Source of the DNA: a bacterium
GTDB taxonomy: Bacteria; Patescibacteriota; Minisyncoccia; Phycocordibacterales; VMEP01
Direction of reading: 5' to 3'
DNA: 22,733 nt
Assembly: GCA_030699625.1 (NCBI GenBank)
Contig: JAUYLU010000063.1
Location: 1-22,733, forward strand
How positions within the stretch are numbered: position 1 is the stretch's first letter; each line of letters starts with the position of its first letter. Shown here one piece after another: positions 13,881 to 21,689 of the stretch. The position numbers and the translations under genes are program-made. The notes under the pieces are model-generated. The model saw only the letters and a program-made list of their open reading frames with translations. It had not been told where the DNA came from and did no database searches.

Positions 13881-13909
13881 TGAAAACGACGTATAAAAGG
13901 CATATCCAT
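13877..13909 (-). CDS. Putative 10-codon leader peptide of the sigma operon
   Basis: On the minus strand a strong SD, GGAGGAGGG, stands about two bases before an ATG. The frame reads MDMPFIRRFQ and then TGA, and this TGA overlaps the sigma ATG as ATGA. The sigma gene has no SD of its own, so ribosomes finishing the leader could restart there. No Trp/His/Leu codon run or attenuator is visible, so a coupling role is more likely than attenuation. A second ATG lies at codon 3. The frame is too short to prove from sequence alone. Confidence 0.45.
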   Translation of the reverse strand: MDMPFIRRFQ

Positions 13910-13936
13910 TACCCTCCTCCGCGCTCTTTGGTGTGA

Positions 13937-13957
13937 GGGCAAAGAAAACCCTTGCCC
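13937..13957 (-). promoter_or_regulatory. Leader hairpin of the sigma operon
   Basis: On the minus strand GGGCAA and TTGCCC pair around a nine-base loop, starting within a few bases of the predicted transcript start. It has no T tract, so it is a leader structure rather than a terminator. Confidence 0.45.
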
Positions 13958-13966
13958 ATACTAAGG

Positions 13967-13995
13967 AACATAAGTGTAAGGATGATGTAAGTCAA
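13967..13995 (-). promoter_or_regulatory. Sigma operon promoter with CTTACA direct repeats
   Basis: On the minus strand TTGACT (13995-13990), a 17-nt spacer and TATGTT (13972-13967) form the promoter. CTTACA lies at 13991-13986 and at 13980-13975, 11 bp apart, with a weaker half-site TTTACG one step upstream (14002-13997). Two half-sites fall between -35 and -10, which would suit a repressor. Confidence 0.6.
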
Positions 13996-14005
13996 GCGTA
14001 AAACT

Positions 14006-15139
14006 TCATATTTTTTCTGGGATTCTGCGAGCAGGGGCCTTTTGGTATGCCGGAACCTTGTCGTACACCCAGAACTTGAGCGAGGTGAAATTCCAGAGAA
14101 TGGTGCAGATGGTGGCGAGGAAGGCCGAGAGGAGGTCGTAGAAATGAAAGGCGTTGATGAAGAGGTAGGTCGAACCGGTGTTGATGAGGAGGGCGAGCGC
14201 CACCGACACGTAAAAGCGGCCTATCTCAAGGGGGTGGACCGGCCGCTTGATGCCGAAGGTGAAGACCCGGTTCGCCACGAAGCTGAAAACGGTTCCTACC
14301 ATATAGGAAAGGCCTTTGGCGAGCACGAGGTCGTTCCCGAAGAAAAGAAGGCGGGTGAGGATGACGTAGAAGCCGAGGTCGATGGCGGTGTTCACCACCC
14401 CGACGCCCCCGAACTTGAAAAATTCGCGCACTTCCTTGCTCCCGAGCTCCGTCCCGAAGAGGAAGGCCATTTCCCTGAAGGCGCGGGCGATGACGGAGAG
14501 CTTGGCGCCCGTCGGCGAGCCCGCTTTCCGCGGCAGGTGCGTCACCGGCACCTCTTTCATGGCGATCCCTTGCCGTGAGAGGCGGATGAGAAGCTCGGCA
14601 CTGAGCATCGCTCCTTCCGCCTTGAGCGGAAGATGCTCGACGAGGCGGCGCTCGAAGAGCTTGAAGGCGCAGTCGATGTCCTTCACCTTGAGCCCGAAGA
14701 GGAAGCGGTTCAAGACGTTCCAGCCGAAAGCGTTCACGAGCCGCATGAAAGGATCGCGCCTCGGGGCGCGGTGGCCGATGACCACGGGGTGCTCCCCCGC
14801 GTGGGCGGCGAGGAGCGAAAGCTCCTCGAGGTCGAACTGGAGATCGGCGTCGGTAAAGAACACCCAGTCATGGCGCGCCGCGGCGATGCCGCTCTTGAGC
14901 GCCGCCCCGTAGCCGAGATTTTTGGCATGGTGCACCGCCCGCACGTGCTCCGGGTCCTCCCGAACGAGGGCGTCGACGATTTCCCTCGTCCCGTCGGAGC
15001 TCCCGTCGTTCACCACGATAAGCTCGTAGCGGACAGCGGCTTTCCTGGCAGCTTCCTTTCCGCGGAGCACCGTCTCCCGGATGTTCTTCGCTTCGTTGTA
15101 TGCCGGGAAAAAGACCGACAGAGAGGACAAGGTGTTCAT
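14006..15139 (-). CDS. GT2 glycosyltransferase fused to a GtrA-like membrane domain
   Basis: The protein has 377 aa. Residues 1 to about 235 form a DPM1/DPG-synthase-like GT2 domain: F-F-P-A-Y-N-E-A, V-V-N-D-G-S-S-D-G-T and the D-x-D motif F-F-T-D-A-D-L-Q-F-D. From about 240 a four-helix GtrA-like domain follows, starting F-F-K-F-G-G-V-G-V-V-N-T-A-I-D with the later F-V-A-N-R-V-F-T-F. Such fusions make a polyprenyl-phosphate sugar (mannose or glucose) from a nucleotide sugar at the inner face and help present it outside. This matches the donor used by GT39-type enzymes such as the one at 18649. No terminator separates it from the sigma operon downstream on the same strand, so read-through is possible. 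Confidence 0.9.
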   Translation of the reverse strand: MNTLSSLSVFFPAYNEAKNIRETVLRGKEAARKAAVRYELIVVNDGSSDGTREIVDALVREDPEHVRAVHHAKNLGYGAALKSGIAAARHDWVFFTDADLQFDLEELSLLAAHAGEHPVVIGHRAPRRDPFMRLVNAFGWNVLNRFLFGLKVKDIDCAFKLFERRLVEHLPLKAEGAMLSAELLIRLSRQGIAMKEVPVTHLPRKAGSPTGAKLSVIARAFREMAFLFGTELGSKEVREFFKFGGVGVVNTAIDLGFYVILTRLLFFGNDLVLAKGLSYMVGTVFSFVANRVFTFGIKRPVHPLEIGRFYVSVALALLINTGSTYLFINAFHFYDLLSAFLATICTILWNFTSLKFWVYDKVPAYQKAPARRIPEKI

Positions 15140-15255
15140 GAAAACATTGAAAAATAAGGGGAATAAGGGTCGTATGGCAAAAAGAAAACGGGGTCGCGGC
15201 GCTCGTACGACAACAAATTGTGACGCACTCGCGCGGGCGCCATTACAAAAAGTCC

Positions 15256-15283
15256 CTTACAACCCCCTTACACGCTTGCTACA
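15256..15283. promoter_or_regulatory. CTTACA direct repeats between divergent glycan genes
   Basis: CTTACA occurs at 15256-15261 and 15267-15272, 11 bp apart, and a weaker GCTACA continues the period at 15278-15283. On the minus strand TGTAAT (15247-15242) could be a -10 for the GT2-GtrA gene. On the plus strand CATAAT (15329-15334) could serve the synthase operon, though it is about 45 bp away. Which direction is controlled cannot be decided here. The rest of 15140-15363 shows no gene. Confidence 0.5.
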
Positions 15284-15363
15284 GACATTTCCTTCCCTTG
15301 TAAGAACGAAAAGACGCTGCCGTCACCCATAATCGAATTAAAAAATAAGCGCGCACACACAGA

Positions 15364-17058
15364 ATGGAGACGGCAAGCAGGAGGGAGGGAAAAACGGCAC
15401 CGGGGAGAGCTCCCCTTTTGCTCTGGGCATTCCCGGCAATCGCGCTTGTGGGCGCGCTAGGAATCGGGGTCGGGGGCACGTCCCTCGCCGCGCCGTCGTC
15501 CTCCCCCGCGTCCACCACCGAAGCGACCGCTTCGTCGACGGCGCCCGCTCCCCCCTCGCTTGCGCTCCCCGCTACGTCCTCCCCGTCGGGCGCGGCCGAA
15601 AAGGGAACGACGGGGACGACGCGACCGGCGGCAAAATCGGAAGGAACGGCGAACGCCGCAGCCCCCGCGGGCGTTCCCGCCGAAGAGCCAAACTACTACG
15701 AGAACGAGGCGGCGCCCGATTACAACAAGGCGCTCGCGCTCTGGGGAACCGGCGGCGCTTCGGCCATTGCCGGGCTCTATTTCTTCGGGCTTAGGAACAA
15801 CCGTGCGAGAGAGCGCGGCACGAGGGCGACGCGCGGCGCCGTCGCCCTCCCCCGCACCGTCCACAAGCTCGCGGGGGCGCTCCTCATTGCCGCGGCGGCG
15901 GGCATCTTCATCGGCGTCCTCTACTATCAGAACGAGAATCGCGGTCTCCCGCTCGTCTTCTCGTCGCGCGCCATGCTGAAATCGCTCTGGAGCGAGTACA
16001 AGCAAAAGTACGTCGACCCGGCGACGGCGCGCACCATCGACCGGGAACAGGGCGACATCACCACCTCGGAGGGACAGAGCTACACCTTGCTCCGGGCGGT
16101 CTGGATGGACGACAAGCAGACCTTCGACCGGAGCTTCGAGTGGACCAAAGGGCATCTCGAGCGCCCGGACCATCTTTTCTCGTGGCGCTACGGCACGCGG
16201 CCCGACGGCACCATGGGAGTGCTTCCGGGCGGCGGCGAGAACAGCGCCTCCGACGCCGACACCGACATCGCCCTCGCCCTCCTCTTCGCCTGGAGCCGGT
16301 GGGGCGACGAGCGGTACCTCGAGGAAGCGAAGCCGGTCATCGACGCCATCTGGAAGCAGGAAGTGGTCATGGTGAACGGAAAGCCCTATCTCGCGGCGAA
16401 CAACCTTGAAAAGAAGGCGGGAACGCCGCATGTGCTTGTGAACCCGTCGTACTTCGCTCCGTACGCCTACCGCATCTTCGCGGGCGTCGATGACCGGCAC
16501 CCGTGGGAAGCGCTCGTCGACACGTCGTACGAGGTGATTGCACAGAGCGCGGCGCTTCCGACGGAAAACGGCGAAAGCGCGGGGCTGCCGCCCGACTGGG
16601 TGCACCTCGACCGGAAAACGGGGAAGCTCTCCCACGCCGCGGGGCTTTCGACGCACTACGGCTTCGACGCCATGCGCATCCCCTTCCGGCTCGCCCTCGA
16701 TTCGCTGTGGTTCGGCGAGCCGCGCGCCACGGAGACGCTCGAGCGCTTCCGCTTCCTCGGCGAGGAGTGGGAGCGCCGCGCCGCGCTCGCCGCCGTCTAC
16801 GCGAGGGACGGCGCGCCGGTCTCGCCGCGCGAGGCGCCCGCTTTCTACGGCGGCGCCATCGGCTACTTCATGGTGGCCGACAAGGACGAGTTCAAGGAAA
16901 TCCTGAAGAAGAAACTCGTGAGCCTCTATAATCCCGATACCGACGCCTGGAAGCTCGGCATGAGCTACTACGACGACAATTGGGCATGGTTCGGGCTCGC
17001 CCTTGCCCACGAGGCCATTCCCGACCTCGGCGGACAGATCGCCCGGGCCGCGAAATAG
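15364..17058 (+). CDS. Membrane-tethered glycoside hydrolase family 8 (BcsZ-like)
   Basis: The protein has 564 aa. One hydrophobic segment (about 18-40) is followed by a long Ala/Ser/Thr/Pro-rich region (about 43-108), then two further helices (about 123-143 and 166-188) and a GH8 domain from 200 to the end. The acid is E236 in T-T-S-E-G-Q-S-Y. The S-D-A-D-T-D-I-A-L-A-L block is present, and D435 in Y-G-F-D-A-M-R-I-P-F-R is the likely base. GH8 enzymes cut beta-1,4-glucans, and BcsZ is the GH8 of cellulose synthase operons. The synthase gene follows by 12 bp. BcsZ proteins are normally short, soluble and periplasmic; this one is fixed in the membrane, which would hold it beside the synthase. 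The start ATG has no SD. Confidence 0.9.
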   Translation: METASRREGKTAPGRAPLLLWAFPAIALVGALGIGVGGTSLAAPSSSPASTTEATASSTAPAPPSLALPATSSPSGAAEKGTTGTTRPAAKSEGTANAAAPAGVPAEEPNYYENEAAPDYNKALALWGTGGASAIAGLYFFGLRNNRARERGTRATRGAVALPRTVHKLAGALLIAAAAGIFIGVLYYQNENRGLPLVFSSRAMLKSLWSEYKQKYVDPATARTIDREQGDITTSEGQSYTLLRAVWMDDKQTFDRSFEWTKGHLERPDHLFSWRYGTRPDGTMGVLPGGGENSASDADTDIALALLFAWSRWGDERYLEEAKPVIDAIWKQEVVMVNGKPYLAANNLEKKAGTPHVLVNPSYFAPYAYRIFAGVDDRHPWEALVDTSYEVIAQSAALPTENGESAGLPPDWVHLDRKTGKLSHAAGLSTHYGFDAMRIPFRLALDSLWFGEPRATETLERFRFLGEEWERRAALAAVYARDGAPVSPREAPAFYGGAIGYFMVADKDEFKEILKKKLVSLYNPDTDAWKLGMSYYDDNWAWFGLALAHEAIPDLGGQIARAAK

Positions 17059-17070
17059 CCACGCATCGCC

Positions 17071-18648
17071 ATGAACCGCCGCGCGCCGACAAAGGAATAT
17101 CGCGAGCTCGACGAACGGTTCTCGGGCACCGTCTACGCTTCGAAGCCGCTCATCCTCGCAAGCGCGCTCCTCACGCTCCTTTATTTCTTCGTGCTTGCGT
17201 TCTGGTTCAAGATCGAGAACGCCTATCTCTTCACGCTCCTCATGTTCGGCCAGGCGTTCTTCCTCTGGCAGGGGCTCAACTATCTCCACACCATCTGGAA
17301 CATGGAATACCGGGCGCCGAGCGATCCATCGTTCGCGCCTGCAGTCGATATCTTCATCACGGTCGCCGGCGAACCGATCGACATCGTTGAAAAGACCGTG
17401 CGGGCGGCGCTTGCCATGGATTACCCGGACTTCATGGTCTACATCCTGAACGACGGCTACGTGGCGAGGAAGGAAAACTGGAAGGACATGGAGGAACTCG
17501 CGAAGAAATACGCGCCCCGGGTCTCCTGCCTTACCCGCACCGTTCCCGGAGGAGCGAAGGCCGGGAACATCAATCATGCGCTCTCAAAAACCGCGCGCCC
17601 CTTTTTCGTCATCTTCGACGCGGACCACGTGCCCTCGCCCGATTTCCTGAAGAAGACCATGGGCCATTTCAAGGACCCCCGGATGGGCTTCGTGCAGACG
17701 CCGCAGTACTACGTGAACTACGCGAAGAACGAGGTGACCCGCGGGGCGTGGGAACAGCAGGAGATTTATTACGGCGCCATCTGCAAGGGGAGGAACCGCA
17801 TGGGCACCGTCACCATGTGCGGCACGAACATGGCCATCAGGCGCGAGGCCATCATGGACGTGGGCGGCATGTGCGACTTCAACATCGCCGAGGATTTCAT
17901 CACCGGCATGTTCATCCACGAGCGGGGCTGGAAATCAGCCTACGTGCCCGAAGTGCTCGCGGAGGGCCTCGCCCCGGAGGATTTTCTCTCGTACTACAAC
18001 CAGCAGCTCCGCTGGGCACGGGGCTCGCTCGAGGTCTTCTTCAAATGGAATCCTCTCTTCCGGCGGGGGCTTTCTTTACGACAGAAGTTCCTCTATCTCT
18101 CCGCCTCGGGCTACTACCTCTCCGGGCTCGTGGTCATCGTGAACGCCCTTCTCCCTCTCATCTTCTTCTTCACCGGCGAAGTGCCGTTCGCCGTCTCCAC
18201 CATGGCCCTCGCCACCGTCTTCATGCCCTACCTCTTTCTCATGATTTACACCCTCCAGCAGTCGACGAACTACGCCTACACGTTCCGGGCGCTCGCCTTT
18301 TCCATGGGCTCGTTCATCATCCATCTGCAGGCGCTCGTCGACCTCCTTGTCGGCAAGAAAAGTTCCTTCGCCATCACCTCGAAGACGAGGCTCTCCGGGA
18401 GCTTCCTCAATCTCGCCATCCCCCACCTCATCTACGTCGGCATCGTGGCGGCGGGCGTGACCGTCGCGTACCTCCGGACCGGCATGACGCCGTCGCTCAT
18501 GACCAATACCGCCTGGGCGCTCATCAACATCGCGGTATTCGCGCCGTTCATCGCCGCCGCCGTGCAGGAAGAGATGGAGGAGGAGCGGCGGGTGCGGAGC
18601 CTCTCCGTCTCGGTCGAACGGCGCCGCGCCAATTTCGCCTACAAATAA
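17071..18648 (+). CDS. Processive GT2 glycan synthase, cellulose synthase (BcsA)-like
   Basis: The protein has 525 aa. Two N-terminal helices lie at about 27-47 and 51-73. The catalytic loop carries D128 (N-D-G-Y), D183/D185 (F-D-A-D-H), F-V-Q-T-P-Q, E274/D275 (N-I-A-E-D-F) and Q311-Q-L-R-W315. The last is the Q-x-x-R-W signature of processive beta-glycan synthases that extrude the chain while making it. About five to six helices follow. The C-terminus is a short charged tail with no PilZ domain, so the c-di-GMP control of classical BcsA is not expected. No BcsB or BcsC gene is in the window. The product is probably a beta-linked hexose polymer, with cellulose most likely given the GH8 and GH6 neighbours. 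No SD. Confidence 0.9.
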   Translation: MNRRAPTKEYRELDERFSGTVYASKPLILASALLTLLYFFVLAFWFKIENAYLFTLLMFGQAFFLWQGLNYLHTIWNMEYRAPSDPSFAPAVDIFITVAGEPIDIVEKTVRAALAMDYPDFMVYILNDGYVARKENWKDMEELAKKYAPRVSCLTRTVPGGAKAGNINHALSKTARPFFVIFDADHVPSPDFLKKTMGHFKDPRMGFVQTPQYYVNYAKNEVTRGAWEQQEIYYGAICKGRNRMGTVTMCGTNMAIRREAIMDVGGMCDFNIAEDFITGMFIHERGWKSAYVPEVLAEGLAPEDFLSYYNQQLRWARGSLEVFFKWNPLFRRGLSLRQKFLYLSASGYYLSGLVVIVNALLPLIFFFTGEVPFAVSTMALATVFMPYLFLMIYTLQQSTNYAYTFRALAFSMGSFIIHLQALVDLLVGKKSSFAITSKTRLSGSFLNLAIPHLIYVGIVAAGVTVAYLRTGMTPSLMTNTAWALINIAVFAPFIAAAVQEEMEEERRVRSLSVSVERRRANFAYK

Positions 18649-20193
18649 ATGGAAACTATCGCTTATCGAAACGCCCTCCAGGGCACCACGTCGCGCTTCC
18701 ATTTCCACCACGTCCTCGTGGGGCTCCTCATGTGCCTCGCCCTCGCGGTCTCCCTCTTTTTCTTTTCGGGCGAGTCGCTCCGCCTTGACGAGTCGCAGAG
18801 CCTCTGGCAGAGCTCGCACTCCGTCTCCCGCATCCTCGACATCGTCGGGCAGGACGTGCACGTGCCGCTCTACCACCTCATCCTCCATTTCTGGCAACTC
18901 ATGGTGGGCGGCGGCGTCGCCGGGGCGCGCTTCCTTTCGCTCCTCTTTTTCCTCGCCGGGATCCCCCTCATGTACGCCCTCGGGATGCGCGCCTTCGAAC
19001 ACCGCGCGGCGGCCCTCTTCGCGACGGCCCTCTTCGCGCTCTCGCCCTTCATGAACTGGTACGGGAACGAGATCAGGATGTACAGCATGCTCACGTTTCT
19101 CGCCCTCCTCTCGCACTTTCTCTTCCTCGGCATCTACCGGGAAGGAGGGGGGTTCGGCCGATGGGCGGGCTACGCCGCCGTCTCGATCGTCGGCGTCTTC
19201 ACCCACTACTTCTTCTGGCTCGTCATCGCCGCGCAGTTTGTCTTTTACCTTGCCGTGCGGCGGGCCTTTCCCGCGGGGTCGGGGAAAAATCTCGCCGGCG
19301 TCTTCGGCCTCCTCGCCCTCGCTTTCCTGCCGTGGCTCCTCTACCTGCGGAATCTGAACCAGCTCGCCGCGAGTTCCCAGCCGCTCCTCCCCGTGCCCAC
19401 GAGCATCGACGTCTGGAACGCTTTCTCCCAGTTCATCATCGGCTTCCAGAACGACTGGCTGAACGCGCTCGTGGTGTCGCTCTGGCCGCTCGTCGTCCTC
19501 GTGTCGTTCCTCACCTTGCGGCGGCACAGCACGGTGCCCCGCGAAGCCGGCTATTTCCTCGCTATGCTCCTCCTCCCGGCGCTCGCCCTCTTCACCGCAA
19601 GCGTCCTCCTGAAGCCAATTTACGTCTCGCGCTACCTCATCTTCACGGCGCCCGCGCTCTACCTCCTCGTCGGCTGGGTGCTCACCCTCTATCCCCGCTT
19701 CGTTTCCTTTTTCGGGAAGGCCGGCCTCATCGCGGCCATGGCGGCAGGCCTCTATCTCCAGGTGACGAATGCCGACATGCAGATGCGGGAGAATTACCGC
19801 GCCGCCGCGGAATACATGAGCGCGGGGACGGCGCCAAGCGATATCGTCATTCTCTCCGCTCCCTTTACCGTCTATCCCGTCGAATACTATTACAAGGGCC
19901 CCGCCGACATCCGGACGCTTCCCGAGTGGGACCGGAGCCTCCGCGGCGACATTCCCCCCTTCAATGAGGACTCGCTCCCCGAGGACGTCGCCCGCCTGAC
20001 GGAAGGGCACCGCCGCGCCTGGCTTCTCCTTTCCTACGACCAGGGCTACGAGGACGAGATCAGGAACTATTTCGACACCCGTTACCACATGCTCGACCGC
20101 AAGCGCTTCTCCGAAGGGCTCGATCTCTACGTCTACCAGCTCCGCTACGGCGAGGCGTGGGCGGAGCACGAGCTCACCGCGCTCAGGCGCTGA
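18649..20193 (+). CDS. GT39/ArnT-like polyprenyl-phosphate-sugar transferase
   Basis: The protein has 514 aa. After a short cytoplasmic start and the first helix (about 22-40), the outer loop carries R-L-D-E-S-Q with D47/E48, the acidic pair expected at the active site of GT39-type enzymes. A H-V-P-L-Y-H-L-I-L-H stretch follows. About ten more helices run to near residue 375, then a soluble C-terminal domain. Such enzymes move a sugar from a polyprenyl-phosphate carrier to an acceptor outside the membrane. The ATG follows the synthase stop codon with no gap, so the operon is tightly coupled. The GT2-GtrA enzyme at 14006-15139 is a plausible donor maker. The acceptor, glycan or protein, is unknown. 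Confidence 0.85.
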   Translation: METIAYRNALQGTTSRFHFHHVLVGLLMCLALAVSLFFFSGESLRLDESQSLWQSSHSVSRILDIVGQDVHVPLYHLILHFWQLMVGGGVAGARFLSLLFFLAGIPLMYALGMRAFEHRAAALFATALFALSPFMNWYGNEIRMYSMLTFLALLSHFLFLGIYREGGGFGRWAGYAAVSIVGVFTHYFFWLVIAAQFVFYLAVRRAFPAGSGKNLAGVFGLLALAFLPWLLYLRNLNQLAASSQPLLPVPTSIDVWNAFSQFIIGFQNDWLNALVVSLWPLVVLVSFLTLRRHSTVPREAGYFLAMLLLPALALFTASVLLKPIYVSRYLIFTAPALYLLVGWVLTLYPRFVSFFGKAGLIAAMAAGLYLQVTNADMQMRENYRAAAEYMSAGTAPSDIVILSAPFTVYPVEYYYKGPADIRTLPEWDRSLRGDIPPFNEDSLPEDVARLTEGHRRAWLLLSYDQGYEDEIRNYFDTRYHMLDRKRFSEGLDLYVYQLRYGEAWAEHELTALRR

Positions 20194-20198
20194 AAAAA

Positions 20199-20227
20199 CA
20201 AAAACGGCCCCGAAGGGGCCGTTTTTG
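20199..20227. terminator. Bidirectional terminator
   Basis: CAAAAACGGCCCC pairs perfectly with GGGGCCGTTTTTG around GAA. It lies between the synthase operon and the convergent GH6 gene and serves both. Confidence 0.92.
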
Positions 20228-20259
20228 CAATGGGGATGCGAAGGAGGGAATCCGAATCC

Positions 20260-21663
20260 TTAGAAGGCGGCGTTCCGCGCGAGCATAAGCGCGTAATCGA
20301 GCCACCAGGTGCCGGCGGAGGGACCGCCGTTGCACGAACCGTCGGACTCTCCCGGCGCCTTCACCCAGAGGTAAGCGTCGATGAGGGAATTCCCCGTGTT
20401 CGTGGTCGGGCGCTCGCCGAGGCCGCGGCCCCATGGGTTGCACCACTCGCCGTTCCCGCCACGGCCATTCCGGCTCGTGTCGATGACGAAGTGCGTGCCG
20501 CCGGTAAGCGAGGATATTTTCGCGCCGTACGCGGCGTTTGCGCTCGTGGTCTCGAAGTTCGAGACGTTGAGCGAGAAGCCGTCGGCCGATGCGAGCCCCG
20601 CGTTCTTGAGCCTTGCCGCAAGGTCGGCCTCGCTCGCCCAGCCGGAGTGGCCGGCGTCGAGATAGACGGCGGCGCCTTTCGACTTGAGCGCCGTAACGGC
20701 CTCCTTGAGAAGGGCGTTGCGCGTCTGCTTGTCGCCTTCGGAAAGGCAGCTCGTGAGCGCGACCGCGTCGGGCTCGAGCACGACGACGGCCTTCCGTCCG
20801 GCGATGCCGTTCGCGAAGCCGTTGATCCAGCTTCGGTAGGCGTCCGGGCTTCCCGCGCCGCCCGCGGAGTAATTGCCGCAGTCGCGGTTCGGGATGTTGT
20901 AGGCGACGAGCACGGGCACCGCGTTCTGCGCGCTTGCGGCGCCCACGTAGCCCGAGACGTCGGCCTCGATGTTCTGGTTCCATCCGCCGAACCAGCGCGC
21001 CTGCGAGTTCGAAGCGATTTTCTCGAGAAGGTCTGCCTGGGCGCGAAGGTGCTCCGCCTCCTTCCTCGCGTTGCCGTTCGGATCGACGTAGAACTTCGCG
21101 TTCTGGAGCGGGTTCCCCGCTGTCGGTATCACGATCTGAAGAGACGAAACGGGTGCGGGCTCCGTTACGGGCGCTATGACCGACGCAGGTGCGGGCTGTA
21201 CTGTCGGCGTACCCGTGTAGATGCTCATCTCCTCTTTGCCGATGGTAGCGCCGTTCGCCTCTGCCACGAAGGTGATGCGGTAGGGACCCGTTCCCTTCCA
21301 CTGCCAGCCCGAGAGGTCCACCATCGCCTCTTTGTGCGGATAGCCTTCGTAACTGTCGTACATGGCGACCAGAGCGCCGCCGTCGACCCGCCAGAACATC
21401 TGATAGGATTCGATGTTCCTTCCGGGAACGATGGCCTTGAAGGGCTGCACGCCCGTCATGACCTTCCCTTCGACCGGCCACCAATTGCTCACGGTCTCTG
21501 CCGCGGCGGCGATTTTCACTCCCCAGAAGGTTTTGGTGAACGAATAAATGACAAGTTCGGCGGCGTACACGGCTGCCAGTACCGAAAGAACGAGCACGCC
21601 CCTAAGTACGATCCCCGCCACCTTCGCCTGAAGGCGTGAGGGATACACTGGAGTAATTTTCAT
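20260..21663 (-). CDS. Membrane-anchored glycoside hydrolase family 6 with N-terminal module
   Basis: The protein has 467 aa. One membrane anchor (about 16-43) is followed by a beta-rich module (about 57-150) that is clearly homologous to the C-terminus of the GH113-like protein. A Pro/Ala/Val linker and a GH6 domain (about 180-467) follow. GH6 features are V-A-Y-N-I-P-N-R-D-C with D261, L-E-P-D-A-V with D299 (the likely general acid), D-T-S-R-N-G-R-G and W-V-K-A-P-G-E-S-D-G-S-C. Cysteines 262, 306, 408 and 444 suit the two family disulfides. GH6 enzymes cut cellulose with inversion. The gene converges on the synthase operon and shares its terminator. No SD; a weak GATAGT lies eight bases before the ATG. 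Confidence 0.93.
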   Translation of the reverse strand: MKITPVYPSRLQAKVAGIVLRGVLVLSVLAAVYAAELVIYSFTKTFWGVKIAAAAETVSNWWPVEGKVMTGVQPFKAIVPGRNIESYQMFWRVDGGALVAMYDSYEGYPHKEAMVDLSGWQWKGTGPYRITFVAEANGATIGKEEMSIYTGTPTVQPAPASVIAPVTEPAPVSSLQIVIPTAGNPLQNAKFYVDPNGNARKEAEHLRAQADLLEKIASNSQARWFGGWNQNIEADVSGYVGAASAQNAVPVLVAYNIPNRDCGNYSAGGAGSPDAYRSWINGFANGIAGRKAVVVLEPDAVALTSCLSEGDKQTRNALLKEAVTALKSKGAAVYLDAGHSGWASEADLAARLKNAGLASADGFSLNVSNFETTSANAAYGAKISSLTGGTHFVIDTSRNGRGGNGEWCNPWGRGLGERPTTNTGNSLIDAYLWVKAPGESDGSCNGGPSAGTWWLDYALMLARNAAF

Positions 21664-21689
21664 GTTGAGGAACTATCTTCTAATTTGAA

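Noticed and set aside
15457..20169. Very long minus-strand frames (about 700 aa) opposite the GH8, synthase and GT39 genes
   Set aside because: They are antisense shadows of GC-rich genes, rich in Arg/Glu/Gly with no domain sense; the plus-strand frames carry clear catalytic motifs.
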